A stretch of 6,699 nt of DNA from Candidatus Omnitrophota bacterium. Its GTDB lineage: Bacteria > Omnitrophota > Gorgyraeia > Gygaellales > Profunditerraquicolaceae. The notes beneath the pieces were generated by a model. It did not search any database, was not told the origin of the DNA, and saw nothing but the letters and a program-made list of their open reading frames with translations. A program made the position numbers and the translations under genes. Location of the stretch: assembly GCA_028706895.1 (NCBI GenBank), contig JAQTVG010000053.1:1-6699 (forward strand), given 5' to 3'. Shown here one piece after another: positions 1 to 6,496 of this stretch; position 1 is the stretch's first letter; every line of letters begins with the position of its first letter.

Positions 1-375
1 CCCATAGAAAAAGGAATGACATACATTGCCCTTCCGCGCATAGCGCCTTTAAAGATTGCCTTTGCCTTTTTTGTAGGCCTTGGCCGGAGACATCCAGTTA
101 TTGGTAGGGCCTGCTTCGTGTTTTTTTCTGGTGCAGATAAAAGTAAGGTGTTCTGTGCGGGCTACATCATCTATACTGGTGCGGTGCAAAAAACAATCAG
201 GGAGTTTTTCCTTGTTTAAAGGGACTATTTCGCCGTCTGCTATGGCATCTTTTTCAAGCTTATTTTTCTGCTCAACTGAGCCGTTTATCCAAACTATCTC
301 ATCCGGCTCGCAGAGGCGCGCCATTTTATTAACCCAGTCTATCAATTTTTTATTACTGGTAGGAAATTTAACCAT
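1..375 (-). CDS. pckG: GTP-dependent phosphoenolpyruvate carboxykinase, N-terminal part, with apparent frameshift; runs off left edge
   Basis: PEP carboxykinase (GTP) interconverts oxaloacetate + GTP and PEP + CO2 + GDP in the cytosol, for gluconeogenesis or, in reverse, anaplerosis. The first 100 residues match the family N-terminus: LCEPDEI (21-27), NGS (31-33), DVART with the substrate-binding Arg at 73, TFIC (78-81) and GPTNNWM (89-95). The frame opened at 375 stops at 49-51 after 108 codons. The conserved continuation (AIFKGAMRGRAMYVIPFSMG) lies in a second frame from about base 59 to base 1. Removing one A from the A6 run (67-72) joins both halves into a normal PEPCK sequence. The start ATG at 375-373 lies one base after the trxB stop, with AAAGGA as ribosome site. 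Family members are about 600 residues, so roughly four fifths lies outside the window. Family assignment is firm; whether the gene is broken or the base call wrong cannot be told here. Confidence 0.9.
67..72 (-). other. Homopolymer A6 at the pckG frameshift
   Basis: Read on the minus strand, TAC AAA AAA GGC leads to a stop eight codons after TAC. With one A fewer, TAC AAA AAG GCA AAG GCA ATC TTT gives the residues expected in GTP-PEPCK before the MRGR motif. The required change is +1 relative to the zero frame. Six A is short for efficient transcriptional slippage, so an assembly error or a real one-base insertion is more likely. Confidence 0.7.
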
Positions 376-376
376 C

Positions 377-1285
377 TTATCCTTTGCTCGCTAAATATTT
401 ATACGCGGAATCTGCCGCTACCGCCCCATCGCCGCAGGCGTTGATAACCTGATACAGGGTTTTATTCCGGCAATCGCCGCAGGCAAAGATACCCTCCTCC
501 GAAGTAGATAAATCCTGCCCGGCGATTATAAAACCATTCTCGTCCAGTTTTAATTTATCTTTCACAAAAGATGTATCCGGAAGGTAACCGATATAAACGA
601 AAACTCCATCGCACAGGATAACTTTCTCCTGCGCCGTATTTACATCTTTTATTTTTACGGCTTCAACCTTGTTTGAACCGGTTATCTCCGTAATTACGCT
701 AGTTAAGGTAAATTTTATCTTTTTGTTTTCTTTAAGCTTATCCTGCAATATGGGCGATGCGCGCAGCTGGTCTCTCCTGTGGATTATGTTCACCGTGTTG
801 GCAAAACGTGTTAAATACAGCGCCTCCTCTGCCATCGCATTGCCCCCGCCTGCTATTATAACATCTTTGTTCCTGTATAATGGCGCATCGCAAGTAGCGC
901 AATAAGAAACTCCCCTGCCGGTAAATTTGTCTTCACCTGGCACGCCAATTTTGCGCGGATGCGCTCCTGTAGCAATAATTATCGCTCCTGCCGAATGAGT
1001 TGTTTCGCTGGTCTTTACGGTTTTAAGCTTACAGTCAACCTCAAGCACCTCTTCTAACGCGATGTTTACGCCTAAATCCGTGACCTGCTGCTGCATACGC
1101 TTAATCAATTCCGCAGTCTCTACACCACCTGCGAAACCGGGGAAATTTTCAATAACTTCTGTCATCAATATCCTGCCGCCGACACCTATCTTCTCAAGAA
1201 CCAGGGTTTTTAAACGGGAACGCCCCGCGTAAAGCGCGGCGGTCAAACCTGCAGGCCCGGCCCCGATTATAATCAGGTCATACAT
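377..1285 (-). CDS. trxB: Thioredoxin reductase (NADPH, FAD)
   Basis: A cytosolic flavoenzyme that passes electrons from NADPH via FAD and a redox disulfide to thioredoxin. The 302-residue length is normal for the low-molecular-weight bacterial type. Visible motifs are the N-terminal FAD dinucleotide site GAGPAG (8-13), ENFPGF (46-51), the active-site pair CATC (129-132), the second nucleotide site GGGNAMAEEA (146-155), HRRDQLR (169-175), whose arginines favour NADPH over NADH, and the C-terminal FAD-binding ACGDC followed by QVINACGDGAVAA (279-291). The start was set at ATG 1285 rather than the in-frame TTG at 1300: the protein then begins MYDLIIIGAG as in the family, and GGAG at 1298-1295 lies nine bases upstream. 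It overlaps the end of lipA by eight bases. The likely partner, TrxA, is encoded at the far end of the same operon. Confidence 0.96.
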   Translation of the reverse strand: MYDLIIIGAGPAGLTAALYAGRSRLKTLVLEKIGVGGRILMTEVIENFPGFAGGVETAELIKRMQQQVTDLGVNIALEEVLEVDCKLKTVKTSETTHSAGAIIIATGAHPRKIGVPGEDKFTGRGVSYCATCDAPLYRNKDVIIAGGGNAMAEEALYLTRFANTVNIIHRRDQLRASPILQDKLKENKKIKFTLTSVITEITGSNKVEAVKIKDVNTAQEKVILCDGVFVYIGYLPDTSFVKDKLKLDENGFIIAGQDLSTSEEGIFACGDCRNKTLYQVINACGDGAVAADSAYKYLASKG

Positions 1286-2144
1286 GTTCAAGCTCTCCAA
1301 AAACTTCTTCTGCCCGGTAAGAACTACGGACTTTTGGGCCGGATAGCACCGCCTTAAACCCTAACCTAAAACCCAGCTGCCGGTAGCTTTCAAATTGTTC
1401 AAGGCTGACAAACTCTTTAACCGGATAATGCTTATCTGAAGGCGCAAGATACTGGCCCAGCGTCAAGATATCGCAATTGTTAGACCTTAAATCTTCCATC
1501 GTGTATATAACCTCATCCTCGGTCTCTCCTAACCCCAACATAATAGAGGATTTGGTAACTAATGCGGAATTCATCTCTTTAGCCTTGTTTAATATATTGA
1601 TTGAAGTCTCATAGCTGGCTTTTGGCCTTAAGATTTCATACAGCCGTTTGACTGTTTCAATGTTATGCGCCAATATGGAAGGCCTTGCGTCAACCACTAT
1701 CTTAAGGTTTTCAATATTACCTGAAAAATCCGGTATAAGCACTTCTACTTTAATGTCTTTATCTATGCTGCGGATTAATTCTATGGTTTTAGAAAAATGT
1801 TTTGCTCCGCCATCGTTCAAATCATCCCTCGTAACAGAAGTAATTACAATAAACTTCAGCTTAAGTATCTTTGCTATCTGGCTTATCCTGTGCGGTTCAT
1901 TTTCATCTAATACTAAAATAGTTCCGTCTGATTGTGTTACGCCGCAAAAATTGCATTTTCTCGTGCAGGTACTCCCTAAAATCATAAATGTAAATTTCAA
2001 ATCTTTAAAACAGGAACTCAAGTTAGGGCACTTCGCCTGGCAGCAGACAGTATTAACCTTAAATTCGGAGAGCATTTGTATCCTGCCCCGCACTGTGGCA
2101 TCAGGAATATCCTGCTTAAACCATTTGGGCAGTTTATTTTTCAT
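1278..2144 (-). CDS. lipA: Lipoyl synthase (radical SAM)
   Basis: LipA inserts two sulfurs into protein-bound octanoyl groups to make lipoyl, the cofactor of 2-oxoacid dehydrogenases and the glycine cleavage H protein. Both cluster sites are intact. The auxiliary 4Fe-4S cluster has Cys34, Cys39 and Cys45 (C-x4-C-x5-C, in CCQAKCPNLSSC) plus the C-terminal RSSY motif (273-276), whose serine is the fourth ligand. The radical-SAM cluster is CTRKCNFC (60-67). VTRDDLNDGGA (104-114), HNIETV (160-165), LGLGETEDE (203-211) and TLGQYLAPS (228-236) are also family signatures. At 288 residues the length is typical. ATG 2144 has AGAGG seven bases upstream and overlaps the end of def by 11 bases. No lipB, lplA or lipoyl-carrying enzyme is visible here, so the octanoyl donor and the target protein must lie elsewhere. 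Confidence 0.97.
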   Translation of the reverse strand: MKNKLPKWFKQDIPDATVRGRIQMLSEFKVNTVCCQAKCPNLSSCFKDLKFTFMILGSTCTRKCNFCGVTQSDGTILVLDENEPHRISQIAKILKLKFIVITSVTRDDLNDGGAKHFSKTIELIRSIDKDIKVEVLIPDFSGNIENLKIVVDARPSILAHNIETVKRLYEILRPKASYETSINILNKAKEMNSALVTKSSIMLGLGETEDEVIYTMEDLRSNNCDILTLGQYLAPSDKHYPVKEFVSLEQFESYRQLGFRLGFKAVLSGPKVRSSYRAEEVFGELEHV

Positions 2145-2643
2145 GCTCTGACCTCTTCTTAAGCTGCTCCAGCCGCTTTTTTATTTTAAGCTTATCGACT
2201 ATTGACGCGCGGTCAATTATAAGTTTGCCGTTTAAATGGTCTATTTCATGCTGAAAAACACATGCCAATAACCCCTCTGCTTCTATGATAAGAGGCTTAG
2301 AATCATCGTCTTGCGCCTTAACTGTTACTTTCGCGGCGCGTTTAACTTCTATGCAAATCCCGGGGACGCTAAGGCAACCTTCTTCTATATACTGAAAACC
2401 TTCTTTTTTTGTAATTACGGGGTTTATCAATTTATAAAGCCCTTTGCCGATATCAACAACAATCATTGATTCACAAATACCCACCTGTAAAGCAGCCAGC
2501 CCCACACCTTGCTCGGCATACATCATCCTCGCCATTTCACTTAAAATAATACGGTGTTCCGGGGTTACCTGTTTAACCGGCTTCGCTTTTTTTCTTAATA
2601 CCGGGTCGCCGAAAATCCTAATCTTTAATGCGATTTTGTCCAT
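2134..2643 (-). CDS. def: Peptide deformylase
   Basis: A metalloprotease that removes the N-formyl group from nascent proteins at the ribosome. All three metal-site motifs are present: motif 1 GVGLAALQ (46-53), motif 2 EGCLS (88-92, Cys90 a metal ligand) and motif 3 HEIDH (132-136, two His ligands and the catalytic Glu133). Motif 1 normally reads GVGLAAPQ, so Leu52 replaces the usual Pro; the oxyanion Gln53 is kept. The 169-residue length is usual, and the lysine-rich C-terminal tail (151-169) is common in the family. ATG 2643 was chosen over the adjacent TTG 2646; AAGGTGG at 2659-2653 is a strong ribosome site nine bases upstream. The start lies 26 bases inside panD, and the stop overlaps lipA. 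This is a housekeeping gene carried in a metabolic operon without its common partner fmt. Confidence 0.96.
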   Translation of the reverse strand: MDKIALKIRIFGDPVLRKKAKPVKQVTPEHRIILSEMARMMYAEQGVGLAALQVGICESMIVVDIGKGLYKLINPVITKKEGFQYIEEGCLSVPGICIEVKRAAKVTVKAQDDDSKPLIIEAEGLLACVFQHEIDHLNGKLIIDRASIVDKLKIKKRLEQLKKRSEHEK

Positions 2644-2968
2644 CAACTTTAACCACCTTCGGCTTTATATTCTTAGCTTCTTTATCTTCAACGACAGCAT
2701 AAGAAACAATAATCACTTCATCGCCTACGCAGGCGCCGCGCGCGGCAGGGCCGTTAAGGCAGATTATTCCTGAGTCCTTCTTGCCGCAAATCGCATAAGT
2801 TTCAATGCGCAGGCCATTATTAAGATTGAGAACCTCAACCTTTTCATTGGCAATTATATCTGCACCATCCATTAACACCTCATCAATAGTAATGCTGCCC
2901 TCATAATAAAGATTTGCCTCTGTTACGCGGCAACGGTGTATTTTGGATTTCAAAATAGTTCTTAACAT
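2618..2968 (-). CDS. panD: Aspartate 1-decarboxylase precursor (pyruvoyl enzyme)
   Basis: PanD converts L-aspartate to beta-alanine for pantothenate and hence CoA synthesis. The 116-residue proenzyme cleaves itself between Gly24 and Ser25 (YEGSITID), Ser25 becoming the pyruvoyl group. Conserved functional residues sit at the classical positions: Lys9, Arg54, Tyr58 (in ETYAI) and Asn72 (in CLNGPAA). The N-terminus MLRTILKSKIHR is the standard family start, and GGGAG lies a few bases upstream of ATG 2968. The 32-base gap after ackA is the largest in the operon and contains a weak 4-bp GCCC/GGGC hairpin (2981-2993) just before the ribosome site. The last 26 bases overlap def. No panB or panC is in the window; its place next to pta/ackA suggests a link to CoA supply, which is inference. 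Confidence 0.97.
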   Translation of the reverse strand: MLRTILKSKIHRCRVTEANLYYEGSITIDEVLMDGADIIANEKVEVLNLNNGLRIETYAICGKKDSGIICLNGPAARGACVGDEVIIVSYAVVEDKEAKNIKPKVVKVDGQNRIKD

Positions 2969-3000
2969 TTTATTCTCCCTGCCCAGAAGGGGCGCACCGG

Positions 3001-4074
3001 CTAATCCTTTATAGCCGGGTGTCGCTTTATTAACTGATAAGCCTTACGCGCAATCATTAATTCTTCATTAGTCGGAATGACCAGGACCGCGGGTTTCTTA
3101 TTTAAATGGGAAAATACGCCCTTATAAATTTCATTCCTGACCCTTGCCTGGTTTTCTCCGATACCCCCCGTAAAAACCAGGCAATCACATCCGGCCATAA
3201 TCGCGGTATACGCGCCTATATATTTCTTTATGCGGTAAATAAAAATCTTTATGGCCAGTTCTGAGCGGCCGTCCATGCTGCCTGCCCTTTTTTCCAATAT
3301 CCTCATATCATTACTTACCCCGGAAATCCCCTTAAGGCCGCTGGCTTTATTCAGGACGTTCTCCATTTCGTGAATATCAATGCCTTTTTTTTGCATAATA
3401 TAAGTAACTAGCGCCGGGTCAATATCCCCGCAGCGCGTCCCCATAATTAATCCTTCTAAAGGAGTAAAACCCATGCTGGTATCAACGGATCTGCCATTCT
3501 GGACAGCCGCTATACTGCAGCCATTACCGAGATGACAGGTGATAATCTTTAATTTATCCATCGGCTTATTTAGGCGCCTTGCTGCTTCATGTGCTACATA
3601 TTCGTGGCTGGTGCCGTGAAAGCCGTATTTTCTTATCCCGAATCTTTTATAATATTCGTACGGCAAGCCATAGATGTAGGCATAATCGGGCAGCGTCTGA
3701 TGAAACGCCGTATCAAATACCGCGACTTGCCTGATACCCGGCAATAATTTTTTACAGGCGATGATCCCCGCTAAATTCGCAGGATTATGCAGGGGCGCCA
3801 AACACGAGCATTGTTTGATTTTACGGATTACCGAAGCATTAATTAATGTGGGTTTTTTGAATTTCTCCGCGCCGTGCACAACCCTATGCCCCACGGCATC
3901 CACGTTGTTTATCTTTCCCAAAACCAGCTTCAAGCCCGCATAGTGGTCCTGTATTTTAGAGCCCTTTTCGCCGATATGCTCAATTACGCCGTGTATTGAA
4001 TTCTCTTCTTTAGGCATATCAAAAAGCTTATACTTTATAGAAGAGCTTCCGCTATTTATAATCAGTATTTTCAT
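3001..4074 (-). CDS. ackA: Acetate kinase, compact form
   Basis: Acetate kinase transfers phosphate between acetyl phosphate and ADP, giving ATP and acetate (or the reverse), in the cytosol. The ASKHA-fold signatures are complete: INSGSSS (6-12) with Asn7, Ser10 and Ser12; VGHRVVHG (61-68) with Arg64; PLHNP (94-98) with His96; FDTAFH (120-125) with Asp121; YGFHGTSH (150-157); HLGNG (181-185); GTRCGDIDP (212-220) with Arg214; FTGGIGEN (301-308); and PTNEELMIA (334-342) with the catalytic Glu. At 357 residues it is about 40 shorter than usual, with losses near residues 30-60 and 312-330, away from the active site. An upstream in-frame start at 4110 would add 12 unconserved residues overlapping pta; ATG 4074 was preferred because the family begins MKILIINSGSSS and AAGGG (4089-4085) is ten bases upstream. 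It starts two bases after the pta stop, so the two are coupled. Confidence 0.96.
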   Translation of the reverse strand: MKILIINSGSSSIKYKLFDMPKEENSIHGVIEHIGEKGSKIQDHYAGLKLVLGKINNVDAVGHRVVHGAEKFKKPTLINASVIRKIKQCSCLAPLHNPANLAGIIACKKLLPGIRQVAVFDTAFHQTLPDYAYIYGLPYEYYKRFGIRKYGFHGTSHEYVAHEAARRLNKPMDKLKIITCHLGNGCSIAAVQNGRSVDTSMGFTPLEGLIMGTRCGDIDPALVTYIMQKKGIDIHEMENVLNKASGLKGISGVSNDMRILEKRAGSMDGRSELAIKIFIYRIKKYIGAYTAIMAGCDCLVFTGGIGENQARVRNEIYKGVFSHLNKKPAVLVIPTNEELMIARKAYQLIKRHPAIKD

Positions 4075-4076
4075 TG

Positions 4077-5006
4077 TTATTGCACCCTTATAGCTGTTAC
4101 CGCCACGCAATCTATTATATCGTCAACCACACACCCGCGCGATAAATCACTGCAAGGCTTATTTAGCCCTACGATTAACGGGCCAATTGCCCGCGCCTTT
4201 GCCAATCTCTGCACCAGTTTATAACCGATATTGCCCGCTTCAAGGTTAGGAAAAATCAAAACATTAGCCCTGCCTTTAAGAAGGCTGTTGGGATATTTAA
4301 TTTCGGCTACCTCGGGTATAATCGCCGCATCAACCTGCAATTCTCCGTCAATCAAAAGGCCGGGCTGCATCTGTTTTGCCAAAGCCAGCGCCTCAAGAGT
4401 CTTGTCAATAACTCTTCCTTTAGCCGAGCCTTTCGTGGAATAACTTAACATCGCCACGCGCGGGACGACGCCCAAAACCTTTTCCGCTAATTCGGCATTT
4501 GATATGGCAATGCATGCCAATTGCCTCGGGTTCGGGTCAGGAATAATCCCGCAATCCGCGAATATAAACGCCCCCTCATCTCCATAGGGGCAATCCGGAA
4601 TGCCCATAAGAAAACAACTTGATACAATGCTTATCCTGTCATTGACGCCAAGGCAGTGTATCGCGCTCCTGGCAACGTCGGGAGTAGTATGGCTTGCTCC
4701 TGCCACGTATCCGTCAGCATCTCCGGTGTGGGTCATCATTGCCGCATAATAAAGCGGGTCTTCCAGAGTCTTCCTGGCATCATCCAGGGTCGCGCCTTTA
4801 GGCTTACGTAATTCAAAATACAGCTGCGCATACTCTTCCTGTTTTGCCTTATCAAGATTATCTTTGCCCAGGAGAATGATTTTGGCAATGCCTTCTTTTG
4901 AAATAAATTCCGCTGCTTCCCTTACGCGCGCGTCTTCATTTTCAGGTAAAACTATCGTTTTCTGTGCTGCTTTTGCTTTTGCTCTTATTTTAGTCACAAT
5001 GTCCAT
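4077..5006 (-). CDS. pta: Phosphate acetyltransferase, catalytic-domain-only form
   Basis: Pta interconverts acetyl-CoA + phosphate and acetyl phosphate + CoA; with AckA this makes or assimilates acetate. The protein is essentially one PTA_PTB domain: VLPENEDARV (19-28), ELRKPKGATL (65-74), GDADGYVAGA (95-104), YGDEGAFIFAD (141-151), SYSTKGSAKG (188-197), DGELQVDAA (220-228), NVLIFPNLEAGNIGYK (248-263) and DLSRG (287-291), which holds the Ser/Arg of the CoA/catalytic site. It could be mistaken for phosphate butyryltransferase, but these motifs and the ackA neighbour favour acetyl. At 309 residues it is roughly 20 shorter than most short Ptas: the stretch between LLGKDN (46-51) and EEYAQLY is reduced. 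ATG 5006 has AAGGA upstream and starts three bases after the DRTGG gene stop. The regulatory half of long Ptas is encoded by that neighbour. Confidence 0.95.
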   Translation of the reverse strand: MDIVTKIRAKAKAAQKTIVLPENEDARVREAAEFISKEGIAKIILLGKDNLDKAKQEEYAQLYFELRKPKGATLDDARKTLEDPLYYAAMMTHTGDADGYVAGASHTTPDVARSAIHCLGVNDRISIVSSCFLMGIPDCPYGDEGAFIFADCGIIPDPNPRQLACIAISNAELAEKVLGVVPRVAMLSYSTKGSAKGRVIDKTLEALALAKQMQPGLLIDGELQVDAAIIPEVAEIKYPNSLLKGRANVLIFPNLEAGNIGYKLVQRLAKARAIGPLIVGLNKPCSDLSRGCVVDDIIDCVAVTAIRVQ

Positions 5007-5009
5007 TTT

Positions 5010-6101
5010 TTACATCCTTTTCATAATCATATTTAAATCCACATAATCACGGATTAATTTTTTTACCGTCTCAATTTTTTCTTTATCAGCAGGCCTGATT
5101 TTTACGGTCAAGTCGTGAATGACAGAAGATACTGCATACGTGTCCTGCCTGGACCATAACACCGGTATAGATGCCTGCTGCATCTGGTTAATAAAATCCT
5201 GCTCGGGCATCAAATCCCCGGTCAAAACTATGCCGGCGATTTTACGCCCTCGGCCATAAAGGTCCAAGGTAAGCCTGATTATATCTTCGCGGTCTCCGGG
5301 AGTAATAACCAGGCTATGGTCCTCTATATATTTTTCCGCGTCTTTAGGCTGCATTGCCCCAATGACAATCTTGGCAACATGGTTATCCAAAGCCGCATCG
5401 CTACATGCGAACAGTGTCTTATAGTCAGTCTCTTCCAGTATCTGCCTGATGGTCGGATAAGAAAGCGAAGAATTATATGGTATAACCCCCAGGACCTCAA
5501 TACCTTTCCTCTTTAATCCTCTTCTTATAAGGCGGCTTATCTTGCCAAATTTATCCGGCATTACCTTATTGACAATTACGCCTAAAACCTTAACCCCCTC
5601 TTTCTCAAAGAGCGCCTTATTTAAAACAATCTCGTCAATGGGCCTGCCGATACCGCCCGACGATATTATAATTACTTTTGAACCCAATAACCTTGCCACT
5701 GCGGCATTGGAGTGGTCAAATACCGAGCCTACGCCTGCGTGGCCCGTTCCTTCTATAACAACTAAATCTTTCTTTTGAGCTACCCGCTTAAAAGATTCCT
5801 TAATCTGCCTGCTAATCGGCTTACGGTCGGGCTTAGCTATATAATTTTCAGTAAACCCCTTTTCTACCGCCACGGGACTGGTGTCTTTTAATTTACACTT
5901 TATCCCGCATATTTTCAGAGTATCTTCAATTAATATAGAATCTTCATCAACCTTAAAACCGTCTTCTTCCAGGTACCTCTGCCCGACGGGCTTAATAAAC
6001 CCTATCCGCTTAAAAACCTTCTGAAAATTAAAAATCAACCCCAACGCTATTGTGGTTTTTCCGTCGTTCTGTTTTGTAGCGGCGATAAATATCCTCTTCA
6101 C
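5010..6101 (-). CDS. P-loop (dethiobiotin-synthetase-like) plus DRTGG domain protein; stand-alone Pta N-terminal-type regulator
   Basis: The 363 residues resemble the non-catalytic N-terminal half of long bacterial phosphotransacetylases. Residues 1 to about 210 are an AAA_26 P-loop domain: nucleotide-binding loop ATKQNDGKTT (8-17, first Gly of Walker A replaced by Ala), GFIKPVGQ (34-41), VVIEGTGHAGVGSVFD (114-129) and GVIVNKV (174-180). Residues about 215-325 are a DRTGG domain, with VIGAM (246-250), ITPGDREDII (266-275) and LTGDLMP (293-299). No PTA_PTB domain is present; that lies in the next gene, three bases away. In E. coli the equivalent region of Pta mediates allosteric control, so a regulatory or scaffolding role on Pta is inferred. 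The start is GTG 6101 inside a four-base GTGA overlap with trxA, with AGAG upstream. A cobyrinate-amidase or dethiobiotin-synthase label from the P-loop alone would be misleading. Confidence 0.85.
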   Translation of the reverse strand: MKRIFIAATKQNDGKTTIALGLIFNFQKVFKRIGFIKPVGQRYLEEDGFKVDEDSILIEDTLKICGIKCKLKDTSPVAVEKGFTENYIAKPDRKPISRQIKESFKRVAQKKDLVVIEGTGHAGVGSVFDHSNAAVARLLGSKVIIISSGGIGRPIDEIVLNKALFEKEGVKVLGVIVNKVMPDKFGKISRLIRRGLKRKGIEVLGVIPYNSSLSYPTIRQILEETDYKTLFACSDAALDNHVAKIVIGAMQPKDAEKYIEDHSLVITPGDREDIIRLTLDLYGRGRKIAGIVLTGDLMPEQDFINQMQQASIPVLWSRQDTYAVSSVIHDLTVKIRPADKEKIETVKKLIRDYVDLNMIMKRM

Positions 6102-6421
6102 AGAAGATTCTCTTGGATTTTCTTCTTTAATTCGGCTTTGCTTAACGCGCCGACAAACTGGTTTACAACCTGGCCCTTTTTGAAAAACATAAGTGTGGGT
6201 ATAGACATTACCCCGTAATGCGTGGGTATCTTGGGGTTTTCATCGATATTGACTTTTCCGATTTTGACCTTCCCCGCGTATTCTTTGGCTGCTTCTTCGA
6301 TGATAGGGGCTATCATCTTGCATGGCCCGCACCAGGTTGCCCAAAAATCCACTAAAACAGGCAAATCAGATTCCAGGACTTCTTTTTTAAAATTTGCATC
6401 CGTAAAATGTAAGATTTCCAT
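6098..6421 (-). CDS. trxA: Thioredoxin
   Basis: A small cytosolic dithiol-disulfide reductase, reduced by TrxB and used by ribonucleotide reductase, methionine sulfoxide reductase and other targets. The 107 residues span exactly one thioredoxin fold: buried Asp25 in VDFWA, active site WCGPC (30-34), KVNIDEN (56-62), YGVMSIPT with cis-Pro75, and the closing FVGALSKAEL (89-98). The frame is open further upstream to a TTG at 6496, but those 25 residues are AT-rich and unlike thioredoxin, so ATG 6421 was chosen; it gives the standard length. Unlike every other gene here, no clear Shine-Dalgarno precedes this ATG; the leader is A/T-rich and probably unstructured. It is the first gene of the operon, behind the proposed promoter, and overlaps the DRTGG gene by four bases. 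Confidence 0.96.
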   Translation of the reverse strand: MEILHFTDANFKKEVLESDLPVLVDFWATWCGPCKMIAPIIEEAAKEYAGKVKIGKVNIDENPKIPTHYGVMSIPTLMFFKKGQVVNQFVGALSKAELKKKIQENLL

Positions 6422-6469
6422 ATTATTATATTGTATTGTTAAGGGGTTAATAAAAGAATAGATTAATAA

Positions 6470-6496
6470 ATTATCATAAATATAATTTAATTGCAA
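6470..6496 (-). promoter_or_regulatory. Possible sigma-70-type promoter for the trxA operon
   Basis: On the minus strand TTGCAA (6496-6491) could act as -35 and GATAAT (6475-6470, five of six matches to TATAAT) as -10. The spacer is 15 bases, shorter than the preferred 17. Transcription would start near 6463 and give a leader of about 40 bases before trxA. The region is so AT-rich that chance matches are expected, so this is a tentative call from position and hexamers only. Confidence 0.3.

Noticed and set aside
67..72. Programmed frameshifting signal in pckG
   Set aside because: The needed shift is +1, no recoding element is evident, and six A is short for slippage. A base-call error or simple mutation is more economical.
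80..394. 104-codon plus-strand open frame opposite pckG
   Set aside because: It is a shadow of the conserved GTP-PEPCK N-terminus on the minus strand.
1286..1300. trxB start at TTG 1300
   Set aside because: ATG 1285 matches the family start and has GGAG at a proper distance.
1648..2151. 167-codon plus-strand open frame opposite lipA
   Set aside because: It is an antisense shadow of lipA, whose cluster motifs are unambiguous. The product has no recognisable domain.
2981..2993. GCCC/GGGC hairpin between ackA and panD as an intrinsic terminator
   Set aside because: The stem is only 4 bp with no U-run after it, and it sits directly before the panD ribosome site.
4075..4110. ackA start at 4110, adding 12 residues and overlapping pta
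   Set aside because: The family N-terminus begins MKILIINSGSSS, and a good ribosome site precedes ATG 4074.
6425..6430. Minus-strand TATAAT as the trxA -10 box
   Set aside because: It ends three bases before the ATG, so transcription would start inside the gene. It is probably chance in an AT-rich leader.
6422..6496. N-terminal extension of trxA to the TTG at 6496
   Set aside because: The 25 extra residues are AT-driven, unlike any thioredoxin N-terminus, and would overlap the inverted repeat and promoter. ATG 6421 gives the normal 107 residues.
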